Of a stretch of DNA of 64,000 nucleotides, positions 1 through 8,855 are shown piece after piece. The notes below the pieces were generated by a model that saw nothing but the letters and a program-made list of their open reading frames with translations, was not told the origin of the DNA and searched no databases. The translations under genes were made by a program, and so were the position numbers. The stretch's first letter is position 1. Each line of letters starts with the position of its first letter. The DNA comes from Candidatus Kuenenia stuttgartensis. GTDB lineage: Bacteria; Planctomycetota; Planctomycetia; Pirellulales; UBA1268. The stretch lies in the NCBI GenBank assembly GCA_945891385.1, contig CAMDDJ010000002.1, positions 1 through 64,000 on the forward strand, given 5' to 3'.

Positions 1-129
1 GAGATTCTTGAACAGGGCGAGCCGTGGCTTCTTGTGCATCAGCCGGCAGTGCACCTGGTGCTCGATGATCGACATCAAGACGACCATCAAGACAAACCAG
101 CCGATGACCGACACGATCTGTAGCAACAT
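1..129 (-). CDS. Fatty acid hydroxylase / sterol desaturase family protein, amino-terminal fragment
   Basis: The first 43 codons of a minus-strand gene that runs off the left edge. The translation opens with a hydrophobic segment (residues 2-22) followed by EHQVHCRLMHKK. A membrane helix followed by a histidine box of the HxxxH kind is how membrane-bound di-iron hydroxylases (the fatty acid hydroxylase superfamily) begin. The start is the ATG whose complement is at 127-129, with GGGGAG a few bases upstream. The catalytic core lies outside the window, so the family call rests on this short fragment. It is downstream of and co-directional with the MMPL exporter gene, with repeat copy 1 between them. 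Confidence 0.5.
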   Translation of the reverse strand, partial: MLLQIVSVIGWFVLMVVLMSIIEHQVHCRLMHKKPRLALFKNL

Positions 130-275
130 GGGCTCCCCGCTCGTGGTAATGATGGCACGGTGATGGCCACGAGCTCAGCCGCCCAGCGGAGTCGCAACGC
201 CGAGGGGTGTACAAGACGGCTTACGACGACGTCAGGCCAGTTTTCCGGCATTCGCCCCCTCGACCCCCAGCCGGA

Positions 276-354
276 GGCTCGGGGATCGGCGAACGCTCGC
301 GGAGCAATCGGGGCGTATCCTCGCCCGCGACGCGACTTTTGCCGTCCCCGAGCC
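276..354. repeat. Dispersed intergenic repeat, copy 1
   Basis: About 79 bp with imperfect terminal inverted repeats: GGCTCGGGG at the left and CCCCGAGCC at the right. The core contains GCTCGCGGAGC (a 4-bp stem) and GGGGCGTATCCTCGCCC. Near-identical copies occur at 4395-4474, 16184-16266 (inverted) and 44853-44930, all between genes. This copy fills most of the gap between the MMPL gene end and the hydroxylase start. I see no coding capacity in it. Confidence 0.85.
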
Positions 355-388
355 GGTGCTGCTGAGTTGACCTCGTGGCGAGTGGCCA

Positions 389-3196
389 TCAGGCCGCCAG
401 CCGTGCCGCCTCGGCCGGGTCTTCCGCGGCGAGCGGCCCGTCGGCTTCGGGCTCGACCGATTGTTCTTCGTCGGCTTCGTCGTTCGCCGGTCGCAGCCAG
501 GTGAGCACCGCCGGCAGGAACACGAGCGACGTGACCGTGCAGGTCGTCACGCCCAGCGTGAGCACCCGTCCGAGACTCTCGAGCCCCTTGTGGCTGGCCA
601 CCATCAAGGCTCCGAAGCCAAGGATCGTCGTCAGCGCGTCGACGAGCACCGAGTTGGCCGTCGAGGCGCTCATCCGATACGGACCCGGTCGCTCGAGGAA
701 GTCGTGGATGATGTGCACGCCGTAATCCACGGCGATGCCCATGATCAGTGGGATCCCGATCAGGTTGGCCGGGTTGAGGTCGATGCCGACCAGGCCCATC
801 AGCCCGAGCATCTGCACGATGCCGACGGCAAGGGGCAGGACGGCGAGGGCCGAATACCGCAGCGAGCGGAAGTCGAGCCAGAGCACGGCCAGAATCACAA
901 TCAGCGAATAGAGCCCCGCCTGCTCGTAGCTCCGCTTCATCTCCAGCGACCCTTCATAGGCCTGGAGCGGATTGCCCGTGGCCCGCGGATCGACGCTGCG
1001 GACGTCCTTCACAAACCGCTCGAGCGCGTCGAAGTGCCAGATGTCTCCCCGGCCGTAGATCTTGAGAAGGTGCCGGCCGCTGGTGCCCACGAAACGCTCC
1101 ACGAGGCTCGGCGGCAGGTCGTCGAGTGCCGGGGGGGCCGGATCGGCGACGGCCGCCAGGGCGTGCAGCCGGCTGAGCAGGTCGCCGGCCGCCCGCTGCT
1201 GAAAGGCAGCCAAGGCCCGGTAGCATTCCTCCGGGCCCTTTGTCCGGAGGCTGTCACGGGCCCGCTCCAGGTGCCAGGCCGTCCGCAGCCCGCCGGGCCG
1301 CTTCGATGCCTCTCCCTGCGCCCAGCCGAGCGTCTCGCCGAGCGCGTCCAAGCGATCGACGGGGATCTCCGGAGGCCGCTCGGGGAGGGTGGCCAGCCGG
1401 CCGCGGATGCGCTCGATCGTCGGCTGCTTGAGTTCCTCGTCGACCGGCAGGAGTGAGGCGATCTCGTCGATTCGCTCCACGCTCGGCAGGGCCTCGAGCT
1501 TCGCCTTGCGTTCGAGCAGCTGCTCCCGTGAGTCGGCGATCGAGAGGGCATACCAGACGCTCTGGTCGCACTCGGTCAGGAGTTTCTTCTCGACCTCAAC
1601 GCTCTCCAGGCCGTCGGCCTGCATGTTCAGCAGGTTGTGGTCGTAGTCGAGCTCGTGCAGCCCGCCGGCCAGGGCCAGGGAGCAGGCCACCGCCGCCAGC
1701 GTGACAAACCGCGGATGCCGCATCAGGGGCGCAAGCCAGGAATGAACCGGCACGGGCTCGGGAATCCGTCGGCCGAGAAACGAGCGGTCGACGATCGCCA
1801 CCACCGCCGGAAGCACGAGCAATTCCGCCGCACAGCAGAGCAGGATGCCGCCGCCGGCGATCAGACCCAGCTCCGCCACTCCCACGAAACTCGTGAGCGC
1901 CGCCGAGAAGAAGGCCACCGACGTCGTGATCGCGCCGGTGAGAATGCCCGGTCCCACCGTGCCGCTGGTCTCCAGGAGCGCTGCGGCGCATTCGAGCCCA
2001 CGCCGGCGATTCTCCAGATAGCGACCGACATAGTAGGTGCCGTAGTCGATGCCGACGCCGATCATCGTCACGGCGAAGGTCACGCTGAGGATGTTGAGGT
2101 GGCCCACGCTCACCGCAGCCCAGCCGAAGGCCCAGGCCATTCCGATCACGAGCACGCCGTTGGCCATCAGAGCATGCCGGAGGCCGCCGAAGCCCGCCAT
2201 GATCACCACGACCACCGCCACGAGCGACAGGCTGCTCGCCCAGACCATCGAGGTCTGACTGGTCCGCATCTCATCGTTTTCCATCACCGGCAGGCCGGTC
2301 AGGCCGAGCGAGGCGGTCGGGTGCCCAGCTGCCACGCGGGCGATGATCCGCCGGAGTTCGTCGGTGGCCGTCGAGGCCCCCGCGAAGCCCCCCTCATCCT
2401 TGACCAGCCGCAGGAGCACGAATCCCAACTTGCCATCCTTGGCGAGCAGATGTTCGCTCGAGAGATCGCGAAGCGTGCTCAGCGATTCCGGCATGCTCGG
2501 CCAAGGTGAGACATACTCCGGAATCCGGCCAGGCACTGGCGGCGGCGCCTCGAGGCCGGCCAGCAGGCTCTCGCTGAACCGCTCGAGAGTAAGGGCTGGC
2601 GGTTCGCCGGTGGCCCCGGCGGCCTGTGGGCCCGCGACCATCTGGGAAGCCATCCCCGCGACCATCGTGCCGACCCGCAACTGGGCCCACCCGCCATCGA
2701 GGATCGGCTGCGTCTGCTCGATGAACCGATCGATCGCGGTCAGGTCTTCGGGCGAGAGGTAGTGGAGACCCTTCGAACGAATCCGGCTGAGGTCGACTTC
2801 GTGCAGGACGGAGCGAAACAAGGCTTCGTCCTTGGCCACCTCGCGTGAGAGTTCCTCGAGCACGGCGATCACATCGCCCCGTGACTCTCCCTCCACCACG
2901 ACGACGGCATCGTCGTCTTCGCCGAACTCGCGGATGTAATCGACCCAGAGTTTGTTGGTGTCGCTTTCGGGGTCGAGCAGGTCGACGCGGCTCACCTTGT
3001 AGCCGAGGTTTCCGGCCGTCCAGGCCCCGGTGCCCACCGCCGAGAGCACGGCGACCAGGGCCACGGCCCAGGGTTGCCAGAGGCAGAGCCGCGTCCAGGC
3101 GACGAGAGCCCGCCCGAGCAGGCTGACCGAGGGCTCGCGGGCCGCAGCCGTGGAATCGGCGTCGGATGAGGGGGCAGGATCGTGGAGCGTGAGCAT
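389..3196 (-). CDS. RND superfamily exporter, MMPL/HpnN-like
   Basis: A 935-residue inner-membrane transporter of the RND/MMPL type. One helix near residues 35-60 is followed by a large periplasmic loop, then a five-helix block carrying GVGIDYG at about residue 380. A second periplasmic domain and a second helix block carrying GIAVDYG at about residue 820 follow. The paired GxxxDY motifs in the fourth helix of each half are the proton-relay signature of the family. Length and two-fold symmetry fit HpnN-type hopanoid/lipid exporters, but the substrate cannot be read from sequence. An upstream extension of the frame to 3538 would overlap the divergent gene, so I chose the ATG at 3196. The acidic, alanine-rich tail is probably cytoplasmic. 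Confidence 0.85.
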   Translation of the reverse strand: MLTLHDPAPSSDADSTAAAREPSVSLLGRALVAWTRLCLWQPWAVALVAVLSAVGTGAWTAGNLGYKVSRVDLLDPESDTNKLWVDYIREFGEDDDAVVVVEGESRGDVIAVLEELSREVAKDEALFRSVLHEVDLSRIRSKGLHYLSPEDLTAIDRFIEQTQPILDGGWAQLRVGTMVAGMASQMVAGPQAAGATGEPPALTLERFSESLLAGLEAPPPVPGRIPEYVSPWPSMPESLSTLRDLSSEHLLAKDGKLGFVLLRLVKDEGGFAGASTATDELRRIIARVAAGHPTASLGLTGLPVMENDEMRTSQTSMVWASSLSLVAVVVVIMAGFGGLRHALMANGVLVIGMAWAFGWAAVSVGHLNILSVTFAVTMIGVGIDYGTYYVGRYLENRRRGLECAAALLETSGTVGPGILTGAITTSVAFFSAALTSFVGVAELGLIAGGGILLCCAAELLVLPAVVAIVDRSFLGRRIPEPVPVHSWLAPLMRHPRFVTLAAVACSLALAGGLHELDYDHNLLNMQADGLESVEVEKKLLTECDQSVWYALSIADSREQLLERKAKLEALPSVERIDEIASLLPVDEELKQPTIERIRGRLATLPERPPEIPVDRLDALGETLGWAQGEASKRPGGLRTAWHLERARDSLRTKGPEECYRALAAFQQRAAGDLLSRLHALAAVADPAPPALDDLPPSLVERFVGTSGRHLLKIYGRGDIWHFDALERFVKDVRSVDPRATGNPLQAYEGSLEMKRSYEQAGLYSLIVILAVLWLDFRSLRYSALAVLPLAVGIVQMLGLMGLVGIDLNPANLIGIPLIMGIAVDYGVHIIHDFLERPGPYRMSASTANSVLVDALTTILGFGALMVASHKGLESLGRVLTLGVTTCTVTSLVFLPAVLTWLRPANDEADEEQSVEPEADGPLAAEDPAEAARLAA

Positions 3197-3434
3197 GAAC
3201 GGTCCCGAGCGACGGAAGCGAAGGGTCGGGAGGGTAGAAGACCGTGCCCTCCGAGCCAAGGCCCGCTCCACGCCCCCTGCCGGCCGGCCTCCTGGCAGGC
3301 TGGGAGGTCTGCGGTGACTTTGCCCGTCGCAGGGAAGTTTCCTTGTTTCCGGGTGGGTTGGTCGGCCGATTGAAAGGAGCGGGAGCGGTGCCGGGGCGGC
3401 GCCGCGACGGGGGTGGCAAACAGGGGGATCTGGC

Positions 3435-4358
3435 ATGACCGCGCGCATCGCTGCGGCCTTGACCGTGGGGTTTTTCTCGGCACTTTCCTGGGGTTCGTGG
3501 ACGCCCGCGGCCGAGCACTCGGCCGGTGGGGGAATCACAGCCTCACTCGCCGACTTTGGCGCGGCCGCGCGGGAATCATCCCGCCGGGCGATCGGGGAGC
3601 TACCGCTGGAACGGATCGCACCGGCCCACCGCGAGGCGATCGCCCACTTCAGTCAGGCCACCACGCTCCACCGCCGGCTGCCGGCCGAAACGATTCACTG
3701 CGAGCCCGAACTCCTCGACTTCCTGCTCACGAAGCCGGAGTCGCTCGTGGACATCTGGCGTGTGCTCGGCATCAGCCGCGTCTCACTCGATCCCGTGGCG
3801 CAGGGCCAATGGCAGTTGTCCGACGGCTACGGCACCGTCGGAACGGTGCGGCTCCTCCACCACGAGCGGCACGACACCGGCGGACTGCTCGTCTTCCACG
3901 GACGGGGCGGCTATTCCGGACCGCTCTCGCCGAAGAATCTCTCGGGCTCATGCCTGCTGGTAATCCGGTATCGCGATCTGGGACAGGTCGACGGCCGGGC
4001 GTCTCAGCAGGTCGAGATGGAGGCTTTTCTCGACGTCGATGGCCTGGGGCTCGAACTCGTCACCCGGACGCTCCAGCCACTCATCATCCGCTCGGCGGCC
4101 GCCAATCTCCACGAGATCTGCCTCTTTGTCAGCCAGTTCGCCGCCGCCGCCGGCCGCAACCCGACCGGCATTGCCCGGCTCGCCGATCGAATGAATCGCA
4201 CGCCGCCGGCAGACCGCACGGCGCTGGTCACCGCTGCCTGCAGCCGCAGGCGAACCGCAGCGCGACCGATGCCGCAAGCAGGATCGACCGCCGATCTCCA
4301 CGACGAGTTGGCGGCCCGCTGGATGTCGGTCGAAAGCCTCGACTCGATGCGCCGCTGA
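3435..4358 (+). CDS. Secreted hypothetical protein
   Basis: A 307-residue protein with an amino-terminal hydrophobic stretch (about residues 5-25, ending near TPAAEH) that looks like a Sec signal peptide. I do not recognise a domain. The middle (about residues 115-190) alternates short hydrophobic strands and glycines (for example GLLVFHGRGGYSG), which suggests a beta-rich fold. The carboxyl end is basic and low-complexity. AGGGGGAT lies a few bases before the ATG at 3435, a good ribosome-binding site. It is divergent from the MMPL exporter (238 bp between starts) and could act with it in envelope lipid export, but that is only proximity. Confidence 0.7.
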   Translation: MTARIAAALTVGFFSALSWGSWTPAAEHSAGGGITASLADFGAAARESSRRAIGELPLERIAPAHREAIAHFSQATTLHRRLPAETIHCEPELLDFLLTKPESLVDIWRVLGISRVSLDPVAQGQWQLSDGYGTVGTVRLLHHERHDTGGLLVFHGRGGYSGPLSPKNLSGSCLLVIRYRDLGQVDGRASQQVEMEAFLDVDGLGLELVTRTLQPLIIRSAAANLHEICLFVSQFAAAAGRNPTGIARLADRMNRTPPADRTALVTAACSRRRTAARPMPQAGSTADLHDELAARWMSVESLDSMRR

Positions 4359-4394
4359 TCACCGCCGCCGAGCCGGTGATGCCACGTCCGACGC

Positions 4395-4474
4395 GAGGCG
4401 AGGGGGTCGGCGAATGCTCGCGGAGCAATTGGGCGTATCTTCGCCCGCGACGCGACTGTTGCCGCCCCCGAGCC
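4395..4474. repeat. Dispersed intergenic repeat, copy 2
   Basis: Same element and orientation as copy 1, with point differences (AATGCTCGCGG, GACTGTTGCC) and a left end reading GAGGCGAGGGGG. It lies between two convergent genes, 36 bp after one stop codon and 26 bp before the other. Confidence 0.85.
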
Positions 4475-4500
4475 GGGGCTCAACCTCGATCCGACATGGT

Positions 4501-5967
4501 TTACTGGGTTCGCTCGGCCGTCGGCACCGCCGCCATCCGGGTTCGGGCCTCGGAAGCGACGAGATAGGGCCGCTTGTATTCGGGCATGTAACCCTTGGCG
4601 CCGCGGACGGTCACCTGCTGCCCCACGAGCGGCGCAAGGTTGACTCCGGGCTGCGGCGTCACGAACACGAGCACGTTGTTGCTCCCGTCGACAAGCGCCC
4701 ACCGCGGTGCGTCGGGCCGACGAGAGATCACCGTGGCAAGCCGGCCGGTGGTTTCCATCTGATCTGGTGGCGTCCAATCGGGCTGGCCTCCGGCCGGACG
4801 TCCCCCCGGCAACACGCCGGGCCGCACCGGCCTCGTTCCCAGGGAGTCCAGGCTCGACCACATGCCTCCAAGCCGGAGCGGTGACGCCTCGGCCTCAGGC
4901 GGCGCGAGGATCGCCAGTTGCCGGCTCTGAATCTGTTCGAACCGCGCGAGCCGGGCGTCGATTGCTTCGGCCCGCGTCCGCTCGTCGGCGGTCGTGGCCC
5001 GGGTAGCCGCCAAACGGAGCCGATCACGAATCGGTGCGAGATTCCATTCGGCGCTCGGCCCGGCCACCGCCAGCGAGAGCGCCAGGTCGATGTCAGCCAG
5101 TTCATCGGCCGGCACCGGAGCGGCTCCCGCCCCGACCGCCGGCGGGGCAGCTGGCGGCGTCAGGTCGAAGACATTCGTGCCGCGAGGGAGCCAGCCCGAG
5201 ATCAGCCGGCTCATGCCACTCGGCTGGTCGATCGGTCCGGGCTCGCCGGCAGCCGCGGCCACCGCCATCCGGTCACCGCCTTCGGCCACCGCCTGGGTAA
5301 CGGCATCGCGAGCATCGCGAATCGCGGCGATTGCCTCGCCGGCCGCGGCCAGGCCGACCGCAGCGGGCTCCCGCTGCACCGCCGGTGCCAGGCCGGTCGG
5401 AAGGCCGAGGTCGGCAGCCCACGCCCAGCGAAACTCACCAGCTGGCGGCTCGACCCTGAGCCACTCGCCAGCGTGCCGACCTGCCGGGATCGTGATGCGT
5501 TCCAGGATCCGCAGCCGCTCGCCGGCCTCGAGCGCCACCTGGGAGACATGCCGCAGATCGTTGAGTTGAGAGCCCACTCGGGCCACAGCCGCGTCGGTCA
5601 CGACGACTCCCAGCCGCGGTCGCCGTGGCCCGCTGGCCGCAGGCTGGTCGCCTTCCGGCACCTCGCTCACGTCGGCGGCCCTCACCCAGCTGTAGCTCCC
5701 TTGGACCGGACGGACCGCGCAGTAGCCAGAGTCGTCGATGGCCCAGACTTCGAGCGGCGTGCCCTGGGAGACCCGGTCGGTCGGATAGAAGTCGTCGCCC
5801 GGCCCGGATCGAAGCAGCGTCCGCATCGCCGTCACGGGCGCGGTGACCGGAAGCGCGTCGGAAGCGGTGGCCACCTGAGCGGCCAGTGCGACCACAGCGA
5901 CCGTTGCCAGCGCATGCCAAGACAGCCGGCGGCAACCGTGGCGCGGGATCCGGTCTGAAGTCACCAT
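4501..5967 (-). CDS. Secreted SH3b-domain protein
   Basis: A 488-residue exported protein. The signal peptide is a basic stretch followed by a hydrophobic core ending near ATASDA (residues 1-34). Two bacterial SH3-like modules follow: residues about 43-95 (RSGPGDDFYPTDRVSQGT...GYCAVRP...YSWVRAADV) and about 110-185 (ending EFRWAWAADLG). SH3b modules usually bind peptidoglycan or act as targeting domains. The rest is alanine/proline-rich, with a helical segment around EWNLAPIRDRLRLAATRA and a small beta-rich end. The ATG at 5967 was chosen because the signal peptide begins there; the frame stays open to 6081. No enzymatic motif is visible. Confidence 0.75.
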   Translation of the reverse strand: MVTSDRIPRHGCRRLSWHALATVAVVALAAQVATASDALPVTAPVTAMRTLLRSGPGDDFYPTDRVSQGTPLEVWAIDDSGYCAVRPVQGSYSWVRAADVSEVPEGDQPAASGPRRPRLGVVVTDAAVARVGSQLNDLRHVSQVALEAGERLRILERITIPAGRHAGEWLRVEPPAGEFRWAWAADLGLPTGLAPAVQREPAAVGLAAAGEAIAAIRDARDAVTQAVAEGGDRMAVAAAAGEPGPIDQPSGMSRLISGWLPRGTNVFDLTPPAAPPAVGAGAAPVPADELADIDLALSLAVAGPSAEWNLAPIRDRLRLAATRATTADERTRAEAIDARLARFEQIQSRQLAILAPPEAEASPLRLGGMWSSLDSLGTRPVRPGVLPGGRPAGGQPDWTPPDQMETTGRLATVISRRPDAPRWALVDGSNNVLVFVTPQPGVNLAPLVGQQVTVRGAKGYMPEYKRPYLVASEARTRMAAVPTAERTQ

Positions 5968-6379
5968 CGTGCCACTGCCTCGCAGGTCCGCGCAGCCGCG
6001 GTCTGGCCACCTCGCGGGGCGGGGAGAAATACAGGGCCCGCGTCTGCTGAACAAGCCGGGATTGGCTGGCTCGCAGGCCATGTCGCCCAGAGCGCGTCCA
6101 CAAAAAAACGCGTAGACGAGGCTTGGGCACCCTCGTCTACGCGCTCATGGACGAGCGGCCCGAGGGCCGCCCGCCCGATCCACTTCTAGTTCACCTGCCG
6201 GGGAGGCTCAACCCGCGATTGTGGCCGGCTGTCACGGGGCCAAAAAACGGTACCCGAGCCCAGCAAAACACCCCCCCTTGGTGGCAATTTCGGTCCGACC
6301 CGGTGGTTGGGGGAACCTGCGCCGGCACCCCCCGGCACGTGCGAGAGGTGACAGCGTCGACCTGCCAGCACGGCCCTAT
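5968..6379. other. Non-coding gap between two minus-strand genes
   Basis: About 410 bp without a convincing gene. It holds the terminator at 6102-6143 and, toward 5968, presumably the promoter of the SH3b gene. Between 6144 and 6379 I see only short homopolymer runs (for example CCCCCCC near 6272) and no clear structure. Confidence 0.6.
6102..6143 (-). terminator. Intrinsic terminator of the NfeD-FloA operon
   Basis: A perfect 12-bp stem: CGCGTAGACGAG at 6109-6120 pairs with CTCGTCTACGCG at 6132-6143 around a 11-nt loop. On the minus strand it is followed at once by seven T residues (A run at 6102-6108). This is a textbook rho-independent terminator for minus-strand transcription arriving from the gene that ends at 6380. 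Confidence 0.9.
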
Positions 6380-7027
6380 TCACCACCGATGCGTGGGGCG
6401 ATCGAGCACCTCGCGGAGCATGATCAGCTTCCGCAGTTCGGTCGGCGAGCGCATGGCGGCGATCAGTTCGTCAACGACCTTCGGATCAGCCGCTGACGAT
6501 TCCGGGTTGATCCCGGATGGCGACTCGTGGGCGAGGTCGTGTGCGAAGGCTGCGGCCACATGCTCGGCCACGTCTTCGCCGTAGCCAGCCCGGCCGATTC
6601 GACCACTGCCGCGATCATTCGCAGAGACCTGTGCAGGTGGCTGGGAACGCGACGCTGTGGGCAGCCGGGCCGGAATCGGCCGCTCGGCCGACTTCGCCCG
6701 AGGCGTTGCTGCCGGCGCCTTCGGGCGACGAACCGGCGCGGGCGACGATGGCTGCGGGGCCGCGTCGCCTCGCAGCGAACCCGCGAGAAAGTCGCGGATC
6801 TCCTGATCGATGTCGACGCCCGGCTGATCAGCCGGGCGGGCAGGACGGGGGACTGGCCGTGGCGGGTTGGCTGGCCGGCCGGCAGCCCGTTCGCCAGGCT
6901 TGCCGGCGGCATTGCGGAAGAGGTTCATGACCTGGGACACGATCCAGATCAGCACGAACACGAACGGCAGGAGCCCCTCGAGCCAATCGAGACCCGCAGC
7001 CACGAGCACGGGAGCGAAGGGGTGCAT
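6380..7027 (-). CDS. Membrane-anchored hypothetical protein, last gene of the FloA operon
   Basis: A 215-residue protein with one amino-terminal membrane helix (about residues 16-36, LEGLLPFVFVLIWIVSQVM). A long proline/arginine/alanine-rich linker (about 45-140) leads to a conserved-looking helical end (about 180-213) containing DELIAAMRSPTELRKLIMLREVLDRP. The layout suggests a membrane-tethered scaffold whose carboxyl helix contacts a partner. It starts 40 bp after the floA stop and is followed by a strong terminator, so it is probably co-transcribed with floA and the nfeD genes. I do not recognise a named family. Confidence 0.65.
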   Translation of the reverse strand: MHPFAPVLVAAGLDWLEGLLPFVFVLIWIVSQVMNLFRNAAGKPGERAAGRPANPPRPVPRPARPADQPGVDIDQEIRDFLAGSLRGDAAPQPSSPAPVRRPKAPAATPRAKSAERPIPARLPTASRSQPPAQVSANDRGSGRIGRAGYGEDVAEHVAAAFAHDLAHESPSGINPESSAADPKVVDELIAAMRSPTELRKLIMLREVLDRPTHRW

Positions 7028-7067
7028 GGTCGGCCTCCAGTCGATGGATCGGGTCCGCGGTCGCGGC

Positions 7068-8093
7068 TCAGTTCGCCGGGGCCGCGGGGGCCGGTGAGGT
7101 GCCCCCGGCGATCGTTCTTCGCATGTCGGTGTCGGCCTGCAGGTTTCGCAGGCGATAGTAGTCGAAGATGCCCAACTGGCCGCCGGCCAATGACTCGGCC
7201 ACCGCCTTGGGCACCTCAGCCTCAGCCTCGACGACTCCGGCCCGACTCTCTTCGATGGCCGCGATCATCTCCTGCTCGCGGGCCACGGCCATGGCCCGCC
7301 GTCCCTCGGCGTTGGCCCGTGCGACCCGGGTGTCGGCCTCGGCCTGATCGGCCTGAAGCCGCGCGCCGATGTTGGCACCCACGTCGATGTCCGCGATGTC
7401 GATGGAGACGATCTCAAAGGCGGTGTTGGCGTCGAGCCGACGGCCGAGCACCGTCTTGGAGATCACGTCGGGATTCTCGAGCACATCGGAATGCTTCTCG
7501 GCCGAGCCGATCGCCGAGACAATGCCTTCGCCCACCCGCGCGATGATCGTCTCTTCGGTCGCTCCGCCGATCAGTTGGTAGAGGTTGGTACGCACGGTCA
7601 CGCGGGCCTTGACCTTGAGCTGAATTCCGTTCTTGGCCACGGCGTCGAGGGACTCGCGACCGCTGTTCTTGCCCGGGCAGTCGATCACCTTGGGATAGAC
7701 CGAGGTCTGCACCGCTTCGCGGACGTTCCGGCCCGCGAGATCGATCGCCGCGGCCCGCTTGAAGTCGAGTTCGGTGATCTTGGCTTTGTTGGCGGCGATC
7801 AATGCCTGGATCACCAGGGGCACCCGGCCGCCGGCAAGGTAGTGGGCCTCGAGCGCCTGCCGCGTCACGCCGCTGGAGTCGCCCAGGCCGGCCTGCACCG
7901 CCATGATCTTGCTCCGGACGATCACCGTGGGGTTCACCCGCTTGAAGCTCATCGCCACCATGTCGAAGAGCCCGATACCGGCGCTCGAGAAGTAGGACTG
8001 CACCCAGAGCCGGAGGTAGCGGGCCACGAGCCCGAAGACCGCCAGCCCCACCAGAATCAGAACGCCGAGGATGATCAGGGGCAGCAGTTTCAT
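7068..8093 (-). CDS. floA: Flotillin-like protein FloA (SPFH family)
   Basis: A 341-residue SPFH scaffold of membrane microdomains. An amino-terminal hairpin membrane anchor (residues 4-32) is followed by the characteristic FloA/UPF0365 block with [24 protein letters not shown] and [12 protein letters not shown]. The SPFH core continues to about residue 230. An alanine/glutamate-rich coiled-coil region then repeats EA and REQE motifs (about 240-300). Length matches bacterial FloA (about 330). It lies directly downstream of two nfeD genes; NfeD-flotillin operons are a well-known pairing in which the NfeD OB-fold protein partners the flotillin. The start ATG is at 8093, 60 bp after the upstream stop. 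Confidence 0.93.
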   Translation of the reverse strand: MKLLPLIILGVLILVGLAVFGLVARYLRLWVQSYFSSAGIGLFDMVAMSFKRVNPTVIVRSKIMAVQAGLGDSSGVTRQALEAHYLAGGRVPLVIQALIAANKAKITELDFKRAAAIDLAGRNVREAVQTSVYPKVIDCPGKNSGRESLDAVAKNGIQLKVKARVTVRTNLYQLIGGATEETIIARVGEGIVSAIGSAEKHSDVLENPDVISKTVLGRRLDANTAFEIVSIDIADIDVGANIGARLQADQAEADTRVARANAEGRRAMAVAREQEMIAAIEESRAGVVEAEAEVPKAVAESLAGGQLGIFDYYRLRNLQADTDMRRTIAGGTSPAPAAPAN

Positions 8094-8153
8094 CGATCGA
8101 ACTCCAGACGCGGGGGAACGGCGCTCAAGGGGCAGAGCCCGAAACCCGGCCGA

Positions 8154-8855
8154 TCAAGCCTGGTTCGCGGGCGGGGGTGAGTCAAGTTCGTCGCCGGGAG
8201 CCGAGTTTTGCCGGACGGCATCGAAATCGAACTCCTCGAGCAGGCTCGAAAGCCGGGCTCCGGCCGGCTCGGCTGCCGGGGCATCCGCCGCGGAGGGACC
8301 GCCATCCCCAGCCGCAACGTCAACCGACTCCTGGGCCAGGCGAGGCGGCAGCGCCGCTGCGACACCGGCCGCCTGCCGGACGACGAGCGACCGGCCTTGC
8401 ACGCCGCTCACCTCGATCGGGCTGCCCGCAGCCAGGGGGCCGCCGTCGCTCACCGCCTCGAACAGGTGCCCATCGAGTTCAACTCTGCCCCACGGCAGCA
8501 GTTCGCCCTCGGTCCGGCCCCGTCGGCCTACGAGGCCGCGGAGGTGCCGCCGCTCGGCCAGGTCGGGAAGAACATCGTCGGCTGCGGGAGGAGGAGGCAG
8601 CACGCGTCGGCCCAGCGGCGTGGCCGGGAACCAGCGAAAGGCGGCCACCAGCACGGCCGGCACGGCGACAAACGTGCCGGCCAAGACGAGCATGCCCGCG
8701 GCCGCTCCCTGCTCCACGAACGCCGTCACCACGCCTGCCCCAAGCGCAAGCACGCTCAAGAGGCCGAGCACACCGCCCGAAGGCACGAACACCTCCAGGA
8801 CGATGAGCGCGAGGCCCACCAGCACCATCGCCGTGATCCAGAGGAGTGGACTCAT
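8154..8855 (-). CDS. Short NfeD-like membrane protein
   Basis: A 233-residue protein with two or three amino-terminal membrane helices (about residues 5-25, 28-48, 55-75) and a soluble OB-fold-like domain (about 105-165, with GLVGRRGRTEGELLPWGRVELDG...PIEVSGVQGRSLVV). This is the layout of the short, protease-less NfeD class. The acidic, alanine-rich tail (about 170-233) is probably flexible. Its start codon overlaps the stop of the long NfeD gene by 4 bp (ATGA), indicating translational coupling. It likely works with FloA, encoded next in the operon. Confidence 0.88.
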   Translation of the reverse strand: MSPLLWITAMVLVGLALIVLEVFVPSGGVLGLLSVLALGAGVVTAFVEQGAAAGMLVLAGTFVAVPAVLVAAFRWFPATPLGRRVLPPPPAADDVLPDLAERRHLRGLVGRRGRTEGELLPWGRVELDGHLFEAVSDGGPLAAGSPIEVSGVQGRSLVVRQAAGVAAALPPRLAQESVDVAAGDGGPSAADAPAAEPAGARLSSLLEEFDFDAVRQNSAPGDELDSPPPANQA

